Shown: in pieces, positions 12,001-24,144 of the stretch
How positions within the stretch are numbered: the stretch's first letter is position 1
How the letters are laid out: each line of letters starts with the position of its first letter
NCBI GenBank assembly: GCA_964035545.1
Contig: OZ037768.1
Location: 419,501-483,500, forward strand
Reading direction: 5' to 3'
Source of the DNA: Bugula neritina
Taxonomy: Eukaryota; Bryozoa; Gymnolaemata; Cheilostomatida; Bugulidae
Length of the DNA stretch: 64,000 nt
Translations under genes and position numbers: made by a program
The notes under the pieces: model-generated
Databases searched by the model: none
Seen by the model: only the letters and a program-made list of their open reading frames with translations
Told to the model about the DNA's origin: nothing

Positions 12001-14646
12001 CCTTCAGTCACATAAGATATATTTGATTCTCATCCTCTTCAGATGTAGAGATGTGAATTTTCGCGTAACAAGCAAAAAACTTCTCATGTTTCAAATATTT
12101 CTCAGAACTCAAGCTATTCACTGCAGCTACTTCACTTCACTACACTAACACCTTAGTACTTTACTTCACAGTCACTGCTACCACTACTTAGTCACTGTTA
12201 CCACTACTAAGTCACTGTTACCACTACTAAGTCACTGCTACCACTACTTAGTCACTGTTACCACTACTAAGTCACTGTTACCACTACTTAGTCACTGTTA
12301 CTACTACTTAGTCACTGTTACCGCTACTTAGTCACTGTTACTACTACTTAGTCACTGTTACCGCTACTTAGTCACTGTTACCGCTACTTAGTCACTGTTA
12401 CCGCTACTTAGTCACTGTTACTACTACTTAGTCACTGTTACCACTCCTTAGCCACTGTTACTACTACTTAGTCACTGTTACTACTATTTAGCCACTGTTA
12501 CTACTACTTAGTCACTGTTACTACTACTTAGTCACTGTTACTACTACTTAGTCACTGTTACTACTACTTAGTCACTGTTACCGCTACTTAGTCACTGTTA
12601 CTACTACTTAGTCACTGCTACCACTACTTAGTCACTGTTACCACTACTTAGTCACTGTTACTACTACTTAGTCACTGCTACCACTACTTAGTCACTGTTA
12701 CTACTACTTAGTCACTGCTACCACTACTTAGTCACTGTTACTACTACTTGGTCACTGTTACCACTACTAAGTCACTGTTACTCTGTAATATTATACTGTG
12801 TAATATTATACTGTGTGGCGTGTTGCAGGAAGATATGTGAACACAGGTACGGCAAGGCCCCTGCTGTCACTGTGAATGGACACATTAACTCCACCTTCCC
12901 CTACATTGCCGCCCCTCTCGAGTATATCATCATGGAACTACTTAAAAACGCAATGAGGTGATTTATGGCTAGCAGTCCAGCTACAGCTGTGCTACTTACC
13001 TCTGCCACTCACTGTAGAGTGTAGACTGTAGAGTATACCTACTTAGTCTCTAGTTATGTAATAGTGTTGCTGAGGTCCTCTATTGATTCAGGGGTGGGGC
13101 CATGACGACCCCTGAGAATGGTATTACTAAGACATCTGCTAGCATATAATTTAGAGGCAGATTATGTGTCCATTATCTGCTGCTGCTCCAGTGAACTATG
13201 AAATTATGTCCTGCAGTTTAGTATAATGTATACTCTGTACATCATATCTTATAGTTTAGCATAATGTATACTCTGTACACTATATCTTATAGCTTGATAT
13301 AATGTATACTCTATACACTATATCTTATAGCTTGATATAATGTATACTCTATACACTATATCTTATAGCTTGATATAATGTATACTCTGTACACTATATC
13401 TTATAGCTTGATATAATGTATACTCTGTACACTATATCTTATAGCTTGATATAATGTATACTCTATACACTATATCTTATAGCTTGATATAATGTATACT
13501 CTGTACACTATATCTTATAGCTTGATATAATGTATACTCTATACACTATATCTTATAGTTTAGTGTAATGTGTATTCTGTACACTATATCCATGCTGTAA
13601 CAGAGTTAGTGATGCTGTGATATTGCCACTATTCCAGGGCCACGGTGGAAGCTCACAGACATGCGTCACACCTTCCCCCTATAACTGTCACCATCGCCAA
13701 CAACGACGTGGATTTCCTCATCAGGTAACCCACCTAACTCACCTGTTAAGGTGTGCTAGCTCGCCTGTTGAACTATTAGTAACTCACCTGTTGAGGTGTG
13801 CTAGCTCACCTGTTGAGGTGTGCTAGCTCACCTGTTGAACTGCTAGTAACTCACCTGTTGAACTGCTAGTAACTCACCTGTTAAACTATTAGTATTATTA
13901 TCTTGTATTCTCCAAGTTGGAGTTTTCATACTAAAATATTTTCACTGATATTCAGAGTTGCCCTCTCGTCTTTTATGTTCTTCAAAAGGCGCACAACTCC
14001 AGTTTTCCCTCATCTGTACTAACTGCTGCTGTTACTCTCTCGCAGCAGCTAATTTCCTGTTGATGATGTCACTTCCTCTGACTTACAGGATCTCTGACAG
14101 GGGAGGCGGGATTCCACACGAACATATCAACCAAGTCTGGGACTACCACTTTACCACCGCTGACGGGCCAGGTCGCGACCCCCCTGACAATGATGCCGAC
14201 CAAAGTCCATTCCGAGCCATCATGTCTCCCCCTAATCAGGGTTCCCCGTCTGGTGCTATGTTCGGGTGAGTGCAGTACCCCACCCGACCTTGACAGTAAG
14301 CTACGGCATCACGTAGTTATTATATAATATAGTATATAGTTATTATATAATATAGTATATAGTTATTATATAATATAGTATGTAGTTATTATATAATATA
14401 GTATATAGTTATTATATAATATAGTATATAGTTATTATATAATATAGTATGTAGTTATTATATAATATAGTATGTAGATATTATATAATTGTATATACCA
14501 GGTTTGGATTTGGTTTACCTGCGTGTAAAGCGTATGCAGAGTACCTGGGGGGTTGCCTCACCATGGAAACGCTGCAAGGGATAGGGACAGACACGTATCT
14601 TAGACTGAAACACATTGACGGTAAAGGCATGAGCTTCAGGATATAA
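6092..14646 (+). CDS. BCKDK: Branched-chain alpha-ketoacid dehydrogenase kinase (mitochondrial)
   Basis: Eleven coding exons: 6092-6316, 6485-6553, 7503-7613, 7826-7873, 8139-8258, 10443-10541, 11716-11789, 12829-12957, 13638-13724, 14089-14265, 14502-14646; 427 aa, about family length (human 412). It phosphorylates and inactivates the E1-alpha subunit of the branched-chain ketoacid dehydrogenase complex in the mitochondrial matrix. Residues 1 to about 50 are Arg/Ser/Asn-rich with few acids, fitting a transit peptide. [20 protein letters not shown] and [16 protein letters not shown] are near-identical to animal BCKDK. The GHKL ATP site shows the N-box ELLKNAMR (Asn about 289), DRGGGI (about 324-329) and GFGFGLP (about 381-386). 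ATG 6092 is the first in-frame Met; upstream frame lacks an ATG. Exon 5 ends KHLP where vertebrates have KHIE, exactly where the donor repeat array starts. Confidence 0.96.
6547..6892 (+). repeat. 25-bp minisatellite made of donor-site copies, BCKDK intron 2
   Basis: The real junction is ATGTTG followed by gtaagtctaactctctatg. The intron then repeats this 25-bp block, giving about 14 donors in a row, mostly atg followed by gtaagt and two with gtgggt. The array begins at the splice site itself. Confidence 0.95.
7327..7497. repeat. 30-bp AT-rich repeat, 3' part of BCKDK intron 2
   Basis: About five degenerate copies of a unit containing aatacgatataacat, just before the acceptor at 7502. Confidence 0.85.
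7625..7820. repeat. 34-bp minisatellite filling BCKDK intron 3
   Basis: About five copies of a unit containing tactagttgtatagcacatg. It occupies almost the whole 212-nt intron, leaving only the donor gtaagt and the acceptor ttacag. Confidence 0.9.
7915..8132. repeat. 38-43-bp minisatellite in BCKDK intron 4
   Basis: About five copies containing agtaactactatactatac and ctctgtactg, starting some 40 nt after the donor and reaching the acceptor region. Confidence 0.9.
8251..10415 (+). repeat. 24-bp minisatellite, about 90 splice-donor copies, BCKDK intron 5
   Basis: Exon 5 ends in CACTTACCT followed by gtaagtatacag. The intron repeats gACTTACCT-GTAAGT/GTGAGT-atacagtat about 90 times without a break. 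Every unit is therefore a full copy of the exon-intron junction. The unit is 24 bp, so it reads on in the exon frame as an octapeptide like DLPVSIQY; the frame first closes where a unit carries tatatag, near 8698. A block of about 455 bp (8461-8919) is repeated almost exactly at 9565-10023, an offset of 46 units, which shows recent unequal exchange. Confidence 0.97.
11450..11660. repeat. (AGT)n trinucleotide tract, BCKDK intron 6
   Basis: Interrupted agt/aat/gct triplets, giving spurious poly-Val, poly-Leu and poly-Thr frames on both strands. It lies just before the exon 7 acceptor. Confidence 0.9.
11815..12012. repeat. 14-bp minisatellite, BCKDK intron 7
   Basis: About 14 copies of caccttcagtcact and variants, starting some 25 nt after the donor gtaagt. 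Confidence 0.92.
12170..12783. repeat. 20-bp minisatellite, BCKDK intron 7
   Basis: About 30 copies of a unit containing gtcactgttactactactta. It is a second array in the same intron, sharing the gtcact core with the first. Confidence 0.93.
13205..13590. repeat. 38-bp minisatellite, BCKDK intron 8
   Basis: About ten copies of a unit containing agcttgatataatgtatac, ending just before the exon 9 acceptor. Confidence 0.93.
13728..13890. repeat. 22-bp minisatellite at the donor of BCKDK intron 9
   Basis: About six copies built on ctcacctgttgaggtgtg, starting directly after the donor ATCAG-gtaacc. Confidence 0.85.
14315..14490. repeat. 23-bp AT-rich minisatellite, BCKDK intron 10
   Basis: About eight copies of a unit containing tagttattatataatatag. 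Confidence 0.9.
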
Positions 14647-14943
14647 CAAACCTACTTAAACACCTTCACTCGGAGAATTACTTATGCCAGTATGTCTTCA
14701 GTACTCGGGACTTTTTACTATCTCTTTAGTCAGTCTTCATAGTCATATGTTGTTATGTGTTGTATCTACGTGATGATAATACTACAATCTCTATAGTAAT
14801 CTTGTGCCTTTCAATCTCTCTTCACTTTGTATGGCCAGGAACTGGTCCTGCGTATTATATTATATTATATTATATTATATTATAGTTATATATGCTGTGT
14901 ATTGTAGTAAACCAGGTTGTGTGCTTTTGTTATATTATTATAT

Positions 14944-14949
14944 TTTATT
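14944..14949 (-). terminator. Possible polyadenylation signal of the ETS gene
   Basis: TTTATT on the plus strand, AATAAA on the minus, about 240 nt after the ETS stop. If used, the ETS and BCKDK 3'UTRs overlap. Confidence 0.4.
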
Positions 14950-14995
14950 ATATTCTGTTAGAATTTGGTAATATATTTCATTATAAGTATGAAAA

Positions 14996-15001
14996 AATAA
15001 A
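14996..15001 (+). terminator. Polyadenylation signal AATAAA of BCKDK
   Basis: About 350 nt after the stop, within 190 nt of the end of the opposing ETS coding region. A second AATAAA is at 15057-15062. Confidence 0.55.
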
Positions 15002-15186
15002 TATTGTCATAAATCTATAAAAGTTTTCTAGATAGTGTCCATATCTCATTAAAGTTAATAAATATTCATATACAGAAAGAGTGTTTCACATTGACTATAT
15101 TGCACATTAACAACTAGAAAGTATCTGCTTAATATATAAAACACTACTACTGTGTGTAGTCTACTGTTTCTCATAGACTGAGCTCT

Positions 15187-18100
15187 CTATTGGTAATACA
15201 TGGAGTACGGGTTATTCATCATTGCTGTAGAGTGATAGGGTTGGGGTACAACAGGGGGTCCCCCTGGGTTATACTGATTAGCTGATGTAGATGACCAGTA
15301 CTGGTTAGGACGAGCACTTCTAAACAGACCCTGGGCCCCCATGCTGGCCGTGTGTCCAGTTATTAGGTTGCTATGGTAACTGGCCTGCATCAGCAGATCC
15401 TGGTGGTACTGGTAGTTGATGTATGCATTCTCCGTGCTGCTCTGGGGCTGCATTGCCTGGGCCAGCCCAGCAAAGTCAAACTTATACGCATACCTCTTAC
15501 CGTGCACCTTAGTCATGATATTTTTATCATAATAATATCGTAGCGCACGACTCAACTTATCGTAGTTCATGTTGGGTTTGCTCTTTCTCTCCCCCCACCT
15601 GCGCGCTACCTCATCCGGATCTACCAGTTTGAATTCTCCATTCGTTCCCTCCCACGTAATGGACGGAGCATTTCGGCTGTCTGATAGAAGTTCCAGTAAG
15701 AACTGCCACAGCTGGATCTGTCCACTTCCTGTAAGAGAAAAGGTCAGTGTTGTAGCTGCACACTCAATCTATTAATAAATAATAATATAGGGTCAGTGTT
15801 GTAGCTGCACACTCAGTCTATTAATAAATAATAATATAGGGTCAGTGTTGTAGCTGCACACTCAGTCTATTACTATAATATAGGGTCAATGTTGTAACTG
15901 CACACTCAGCCTATAAGGTGTGTATCTTGCCAGCCAGCTCTCCAATAATTTATATTATGCAGTATTATAATTATTATACCATCATATAGTGTATTATATT
16001 ATACCATCATATAGTGTATTATATTATACCATCATATAGTGTATTATATTATACCATCATATAGTGTATTATATTATACCATCATATAGTGTATTATATT
16101 ATACCATCATATAGTGTATTATATTATACCATCATATAGTGTATTATATTATACCATCATATAGTGTATTATATTATACCATCATAATATAGTGTATTAT
16201 ATTATACCATCATATAGTGTATTATATTATACCATCATATAGCGTGTTATATTATACCATCATATAGTGTGTTATATTATACCATCATATAGTGTATTAT
16301 ATTATACCATCATATAGTGTATTATATTATACCATCATAATATAGTGTATTATATTATACCATCATAATATAGTGTATTATATTATACCATCATATAGTG
16401 TGTTATATTATACCATCATAATAATATAGTGTATTATATTATACCATCATATAGTGTATTATATTATACCATCATAATATAGTGTATTATATTATACCAT
16501 CATATAGTGTGTTATATTATACCATCATAATAATATAGTGTATTATATTATACCATCATATAGTGTATTATATTATACCATCATATAGTGTGTTATATTA
16601 TACCATCATATAGTGTGTTATATTATACCATCATATAGTGTGTTATATTATACCATCATATAGTGTGTTATATTATACCATCATATAGTGTATTATATTA
16701 TACCATCATATAGTGTGTTATATTATACCATCATATAGTGTGTTATATTATACCATCATATAGTGTGTTATATTATACCATCATAATATAGTGTATTATA
16801 TTATACCATCATATAGTGTGTTATATTATACCATCATATAGTGTATTATATTATACCATCATATAGTGTGTTATATTATACCATCATATAGTGTGTTATA
16901 TTATACCATCATATAGTGTATTATATTATACCATCATATAGTGTATTATATTATACCATCATATAGTGTGTTATATTATACCATCATATAGTGTATTATA
17001 TTGTTTATTAAATGTAACTAAGTTTTACTTTGCATAACAATTTATTGGCTCGTGTAGTTACAGAATTTGCCAGAGAAATTTCCGATAACATATTATCTTG
17101 AGGTATAATTATATCTATAGGCAGATCTTCAACCTAAACACTTGAAACTGATGATGTGACAGCTCAAAGACAGCATAATACATAGTCAGCAACGCTGCCA
17201 GATTCTAATTACTGTGTCAATTAAATTTCAAGTTCAACTCTATATCTGTAATGGGCAGCAGTTCGTATAACTTCACACCTCCCTTCCTTCCTCGTACTTA
17301 TACGATAATGGAGAGAATTATGATAATTTGGCTAAAATCTAAATTTTTTGCCTAGCAACTGAAAATATTTTCTACATGTGTTAATCAAATGTAAAATAAG
17401 TTTAAACATTCTAAAAGTTGGTTTGTTTTATTTAATATGGAAAATATTCAAAATAATAAGAACAAAACTGCAATATAAAATATATTACGGCACAACCATC
17501 AAATAGCCTAATTTCTTACCAGTTGAAGCGAGACGGCTCGAGGTTGGCCCAAACAGCTGATAGGGATCCTGGGATAGCTGAGTTCCTTTCCAGGGAGATG
17601 TTGGTTCTAGTTTGGGAACTTTTCTCATTAAGGGGAGGTTAGAAGTTTCTACTTTTGGCGAGTTGAAGGCCGGATATGTAGTGTAATCAACGTGCACTAG
17701 AAATTGTAGAAATAGCTCTAATTACTAATTAAAATATTTATCTACTTAAATTCTAGTTTTTCCTGGCATAACACCATAGATGCGATCAGACTTAGACCAA
17801 TACAAACTTAATATAGATGTTTTAAAATAGTTTTACGTTAACATCATAGAATTATTAATTTCATGTTTGTTAAAAACTTGGAGAAATTTTTTTTGTCCAT
17901 TATGGTTCCCTTTGTATATAATCATGGATAATAAATATTCTTCGTATGAAAAATATTAATTCATTAGTTGAGTAGAATATAGGCACATAAATGGAAACCA
18001 GAATAAAATTAATGGAGTCAGAGAGAAAGTTTCAGCAGATGACTTACAGTTGGATGTCGGTGCTGGACAAGTTGGCCACTTGTAGTTGCCGGCAGCAGCA

Positions 18101-18670
18101 TAAGAGTAATCTATAAATTAGTGAACATCATAACTAGTAGGATCTGGTTGATAATATTACATAAGAGACGGCAATATATTCAGTTCCATACTTTATGAGC
18201 TGATTAGTCAGTTTAAATGCATGGTGTAAAACTTGGGTAGCTAAAGCAGTTATAAATAAACTATGTGGATATAATATAATAATCTAAATAAGACATAACA
18301 TAACATAAAATATAAATTATTAATCAAAGCAATTTATAGCAAATATTACGTATTTATTGTAGAACCTAAGGACAATTATAATATTAATATTATTTACAGA
18401 GGGCATTGAATACTGAATGTGTAAACAAGGGAACAAAATAAAGTGATTATATGTAGGTATTTCTGAAGCATATAATACAACTATTCTATAATTTAATATC
18501 AATTATTTTTATTTTCCTAAAACATGTAATACTTGTGAAATAAGACCCACAGTAACATAAATTACATTAAAGAGAATAATTTCAATGTGTTTAATCAAAT
18601 TTTATAGTTAAAATATACCTTGAAACCCGTGTACTCCGTAAGGCTGCATGGCTCCAATTGTTTGCGTCAT
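15187..18670 (-). CDS. FLI/ERG-class ETS transcription factor
   Basis: Four coding exons, in transcript order 18670-18619, 18110-18048, 17696-17520 and 15728-15187. All introns are phase 1. The protein is 277 aa. Residues about 101-183 are an ETS DNA-binding domain ([18 protein letters not shown]..., [20 protein letters not shown]), with both arginines of the recognition helix that contact GGA(A/T). The block [16 protein letters not shown] just before the domain is the FLI/ERG signature (vertebrates: [14 protein letters not shown]), and [10 protein letters not shown] follows it. No pointed/SAM domain is encoded, as in FEV, so the N-terminus (about 97 aa) is short, with Tyr/Pro-rich stretches. 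The tail is rich in Tyr, Gln, Asn and Pro. Expected role: nuclear sequence-specific regulator. The start ATG at 18670 is the first of this exon; an alternative in-frame Met lies seven codons on. Confidence 0.93.
15736..15915. repeat. About 49-bp repeat next to the ETS exon 4 acceptor
   Basis: About 3.5 copies containing gggtcagtgttgtagctgca, starting within 10 nt of the minus-strand acceptor and separated by aataaataataata. Confidence 0.85.
15975..17000. repeat. 25-bp minisatellite in ETS intron 3
   Basis: About 40 copies of a unit containing taccatcatatagtgtatta, with variants gtgtgtta and inserted aat triplets. Unlike most arrays here it lies at the acceptor side; the donor is 500 nt away. 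Confidence 0.95.
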
Positions 18671-21600
18671 CGTCAGCTTAAAGCAGCACTTGGCAGCAAG
18701 ACATACCTTTTATTAAACTCCCAGCTACATGTACAGGTAAAGTCTCCAGCTTCTATTTTGATGACACAAATTTGATTGGTCAATTTCTGGCAGCAAACGC
18801 TTCATTGGTTGAAACTGGCAGCAGTCAATGTGTTATGCTCAATGCGTATCTCTTACCAAGTCACAAAGGCAAAACCTTTTGATCTTTGTTTTGTAATGGT
18901 GTTAGCATAGAGTTGAAATATTGTTGGAATTCAAGAGGTTAAATATAGCATAATATTGGTGTAGTGTAATATCAGGCCGTAGACAATGCAGCACACTCAC
19001 ATAACAAAAACATATTATTTATCTAGCTTCAACTGTTTAATGGTTTAAAGATTTTCATATTTATATAGAAAGGAGATGATGCTATTCCTTCTTATAGGTT
19101 CTATTGTCTCAAAGACTAATATGTGAGTCTAGCACTCAATTTATTCTAAGCGTATTAATCTCTACTATTATATATTTATTTATTTATTAAACGAGTTAAA
19201 AGATGTACCAGTTTGACCTCAGATATGAAAGTGAAGGTCTATTAACAGCTTATAAAAATGTAGATCAACTTCTTCCATAGTAGATACAAATATTTCCATC
19301 TTTTTTTAAAATGTCTGAATGCAAAATTTTTCTGCTTATTATGAAATGGTGAGTTTCAACTCATGAGTTTCAAATTCCAAGCTTGTAGCCTCCGCATGAA
19401 GATTCTGTTTGTTGCATGCCGTAACCTAGTTTCTAGAATATAATATGTGAGAGTTAAATAAAAGTTGTTTAGTTTGTTAATAAAGTTCATTCAGAAAAAA
19501 GCAATTCGCCTTAGGAAATTCTTCACCCCAAAATAGTGTTACCCTACGCATATATGTCTATATTGTGCTATACTCACCAGGCAGCGTTACATATTGCAAA
19601 CAGAATACATATTACTACACCCTGACGTTTATTTAATATACTTTTATAGGTTATTATTAGACAAAATACAGTTAGAATTATATGGGGTTTTAGAACATAC
19701 ATAGAAACAATGCTATGCACAGTGACTTAAGGGGAGTTTATCTCAACTCTTTCAACAAAAGCAACGAGTCTTAGAGAAGAGATATTTTTGAAGTTACAGC
19801 CGTCAGTCCCCTGCCATTTAAATAGAGACAAAAGGATGAAAGACTTCTTATTAACCGAAGAAATGAAATTCTTGGTCTCATTGTTGTGCAGTTGGATGAA
19901 TTAAGTGAAGGTAGGGATTGCGTTATACTAGCTCTACGTTACACAATACACTTTCTCAGTGCATTAATTACCAGGAGAAAAGGGATCAATAACATCATTG
20001 GCTTCAGTCACTTCAAGTAGCAAATCTTTATTCAACTTTATATTTATTTTTATATCTTTTTAATTATTCTTACTTACATTTACTGAACTTAGAATGAGTT
20101 TTGCTGAGAATGCGTATGTCTACATATATGTGAAAGATAGGAGTGAAAGGGCCAGATTGAAAAGCATACGATATTAATCTTTGTTGACCATGTTAATGGT
20201 GAAACTGGATATCTCATGACAATGCAGCTGAAATAATCTATAAGTTATTATAATCTAGAAACTCCAAGGGAAGCTGCAGCTCTTTCAACAGGAAACGTGG
20301 CTTAGAATACACCAACAGGCCATTTCCTGGCTTCACCGATCAACCTATCGATTTCAACTTTAAAATTTGCTTTTAATTTTAACATGTAACAGAGAATGTT
20401 TTGAGATCAATAAGTCAGCGCTGTCGACAGCTGCCTTAGAGGAAGGAACCTAGTCGTCCTGCCACCATTGATACCACTAACTACTTCTATAGCCTAGGTT
20501 CTTTGTCTTATCACAAATATATGGGAGCCGGTCATGTCGTCCCGGTGCTATTGTCTATACTGGTGAAGGCCAACGGTAATAAATTAATAAACAAGTGATT
20601 GTGTTTTCCTTCTTCCAGTTTCCAACATCGAGTAAAGGAATGGTTCAACAATGCCCTTCCCCTCTCTCTTTTTTGTTCCATTCATTTATTTTATTCTTAA
20701 TTTATTTAACAACATCCTACCTTCCAGGAAACAAGCCAACAGCCGACAATTAAATGCTTCCTTTTTAACTGCTAATAGGTTATAATAGATAAATAAATAA
20801 TTTAATTAATAAAGGCCTTAAACCTGGTTTTATATTGAAAAAATTGGTGAGAGATATTTTGAAACAGGTGCAATTGCACTATGATAACAGATTGCTAGGA
20901 TCATTGCCATCCAAACTCTGTTTTGCTCTCAAATATATAGCTGAGAGCAGTCTCTGATGAGACATAGAATACTTTGGTTGCATGTACAGTATAGATGATA
21001 AAAAGGAATTTATTTTCAGCTTTAGAATCACATGACTTCTTTGTACGTTGTCAACTCATTTATCTGTTTCCTGTCAATCTAATTTCTAAAGTGAGAAAGT
21101 GACATATTAAAATGTAGGTTTTTCCTGACAGCCATGAATGCAAATGTGTTAGAAACCGACCAGCAAGCGTTTTATAAATCATGAAAGCAATTGACAGATT
21201 TGTATGATTGTTTACTCAAGAGTTGAAGGTAGAAGCGCTAAATGCTAAGCATAAACACTTGACTGTGATTCATGTATTCTACACACCACGTGCCTCTGTT
21301 TGACCAGGGATAATAGTGTGTGCACAGTTTCAGTGTGTGCCGTCTAACTTCAATCAAATTTGCTCTTTCTTCAGCCAATTGATTTTTTGCAATATCAGAT
21401 GAGAAGGTTTACTCTTCAATAAAATTATGATCGGGATTAGTTTGGTTAGCTAAACAGCAAATGAAACTCCACCAATGAAAGCTTCACTGAAATTTGGTAC
21501 TCGGCTTGTGTTTACTGCAAGCTTGTGTTAGCCGATTCATTTCTACATTCTATGCCCACCAGGCAAAGCAACATTATTATATATCTATATTATGTCATTA

Positions 21601-22130
21601 AACAATTATATTGCTGAGGTTACCTTAGCCCAAAGGCAACAAATATATTTAAATTACTTTATAATTATTTCCTGCTTCAACGTATTATAGTAATAGCTTC
21701 CATTAACCGGTTATTATAGGAACAGACTAATAATTAAAATTAGTTTTATATTAATAACTTTGATTCATAAAATTAAAGAGCATCTAAAGCTAGTATCTTA
21801 CTCTGAAAAGCTATATTATTATGTAACATATTAGCAATTAAATTTTAATATTTCAACCACCACATCATATCCAATATAGATAAATTTATATTACAGGTAT
21901 TTGCTATTTGTTCAAATCTTTTAAAAAATAGCCAACGCAGTGAAAGAAGATTTCACCATATCCAAAAACATATTAAGACAATATTTAGCCCAACATAATT
22001 CTCTAATAACTCAGTGGCCTCCCCATGGCTGTCCCATACCGTAGATCTTCATACCAGGGAATCTAAAGCTACTTATGATATGCAAGTGTTGGTGGCAAAT
22101 GATGGATAAATATTTCGTCAATATATTATA
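18671..22130. other. Intergenic, no gene supported
   Basis: AT-rich unique sequence upstream of the ETS start; presumably its promoter and distal control region. No ORF shows family signatures on either strand. Confidence 0.45.
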
Positions 22131-22137
22131 ATATAAC

Positions 22138-22275
22138 ACATTTATATTATATATTATATAAGCTGTGTCCTATATTATATAAGCTGTGTCCTATATTATA
22201 TAAGCTGTGTCATATATTATATAAGCTGTGTCATATATTATATAAGCTGTGTCATATATAATATAAGTTGGGTCA
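22138..22275. repeat. 21-bp AT-rich repeat
   Basis: About six copies of tatattatataagctgtgtc with point variants. Confidence 0.88.
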
Positions 22276-23000
22276 TATGATATTATATTATATATATTAT
22301 ATAAATTAGTCCATAATAAGGTTAAAATAAGTGAATACTAGAATATGTAAATATGTTTATTATAATATTATAAACTATGCAAAAACATTTTTCTATTCAG
22401 TTTGGCAAATTTCCACCGTAGTACATTATTTTTCTCCATGTATGCAGCTCATTGCCTATGTACACACTTCTGCAGCATTTACGCGCAATATTATAACGGT
22501 AAAGACAATCTCTCTCAGTACAGGTGTACAAACAGCTTTCAGCAATTACTGCTGTGATTACAGTGCATGTTGAAAAACAAACAAAATTTAGTTTTGTAAA
22601 TGGCGAAAAAGTTGCTGAGTTTTTAAGCCTTTTGCTGATTGTAATTGAATCATAATTATTATGTTAGAATAAACTATACGGCCAAGAGCTACACAAGATA
22701 GATCAATGATGAGGCAACTCTGATGAGTGTCATTAGACACTCACTGTAATGCTCAGTGAGGACACAACTTCACCAGCAGCTGCGTGATGTACAGCACAGA
22801 GCTATGACGTACTATACGTCTGCTGCATTATGGGCTAGGGAGGAAATAGTAAACATTGCATTAGGCTGATTAACCTCCTAGCCAACCTTTGCCATATTTA
22901 TACATATGAGTACGTGTTTAGAATATTCATTGAAATACAGTAATTTTACAAAAAAAAACCGATGCATGGGTACCTATAGGATCTTGTAATAACTACCATA
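22276..23000. other. Intergenic, no gene supported
   Basis: Unique sequence. It includes an inverted motif GACGTA-cta-TACGTC near 22807, whose halves resemble CRE cores. No coding signal is seen. Confidence 0.35.
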
Positions 23001-23002
23001 CT

Positions 23003-23115
23003 GGTGGTAGCAGTAGTAGTAGTAGTAGTAATAGTAGTAGTAATAGTAGTAGTAATAGTAGTAGTAGTAGTAGTAATAGTAGTAGTAGTAGTAGTAGTAG
23101 TGGTAGTAGTAGTAA

Positions 23116-23151
<36 letters not shown>

Positions 23152-23235
23152 TAGTGGTAGTAGTGGTAGTAGTAATAGTAGTAGAGTAGTAGTAGTAGTA
23201 GTAGTAGCAGTAGCAGTAGTAGTAATAGTATTAGA
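23003..23235. repeat. (AGT)n trinucleotide tract
   Basis: Interrupted agt/aat triplets producing poly-Tyr, poly-Leu and poly-Val frames. Not coding. Confidence 0.95.
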
Positions 23236-23556
23236 ACTAGTAGCAAATTGCATTTTATTACCTTTTATTTAAATATGAATAAGTTGAAACACAACGCAAT
23301 AGATACAATAAAAAGATTACATCACAGTTAGTATATTTTGTAAAAAAATTGCATTGATTTGGCATGAAAAAAAAGGTGTAATTAACCAAAGATACAACAC
23401 ATAATGCAGTAACACAATCTTGGTTATAAACTGATACTGTTGGGTTCAACAACTATGGATTTAACAGCTTGAATACTTTATAAAAAAACAAGAAAAAATC
23501 TAATAAAATATAGTAAAAAGTTTGTCGGATAAGGATTTGGCTTTTCGCATACAATA

Positions 23557-23968
23557 CATAGACATACTGAGGTGTCCCACAGTAATACTACACATACTGC
23601 GGTGTCCCACAGTAATACTACACATACTGAGGTGTACCACAGTAATACTACACATACTGAGGTGTCCCACAGTAATACTACACATACTGAGGTGTACCAC
23701 AGTAATACTACACATACTGAGGTGTCCCACAGTAATACTACACATACTGAGGTGTACCACAGTAATACTACACATACTAAGGTGTACCACAGTAATACTA
23801 CACATACTGAGGTGTACCACAGTAATACTACACATACTAAGGTGTACCACAGTAATACTACACATACTAAGGTGTACCACAGTAATACTACACATACTGA
23901 GGTGTACCACAGTAATACTACACATACTGAGGTGTACCACAGTAATACTACACATACTGAGGTATCAC
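23557..23968. repeat. 30-bp minisatellite
   Basis: About 14 copies of a unit containing gaggtgtaccacagtaatac. The period is divisible by 3, so four frames stay open for 146-176 codons (for example CVVLLWYTSV on the minus strand). With no flanking exon signals it is non-coding. Confidence 0.95.
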
Positions 23969-23974
23969 ACACTC

Positions 23975-24144
23975 CATATAACACTAGTTTGTGTAGTGGA
24001 GAATACATATAACACTAGTTTGTGTAGTGGAGAATACATATAACACTAGTTTGTGTAGTGGAGAATACATATAACACTAGTTTGTGTAGTGGAGAATACA
24101 TATAACACTAGTTTGTGTAGTGGAGAATACAAACTAGTGTTATA
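23975..24144. repeat. 31-bp repeat closed by an inverted copy
   Basis: About five copies of a unit containing ataacactagtttgtgtag. The last copy (24101-24115) faces a perfect 15-bp inverted copy (24130-24144), giving a stem with a 14-nt loop. Confidence 0.88.

Noticed and set aside
15569-15775. 68-codon plus-strand ORF
   Set aside because: Shadow of the ETS-domain exon on the other strand.
20521-20640. Possible signal-peptide exon (MGAGHVVPVLLSILVKAN) with a 43-nt intron
   Set aside because: Splicing gives a 24-residue peptide that ends at once; no further exon or homology.
22974-23253. Poly-Tyr, poly-Leu and poly-Val ORFs
   Set aside because: Translation of an (AGT)n tract in different frames.
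23478-24043. Four overlapping repeat-peptide ORFs on both strands
   Set aside because: Open frames follow from a 30-bp period; no splice or start context and no family signal.
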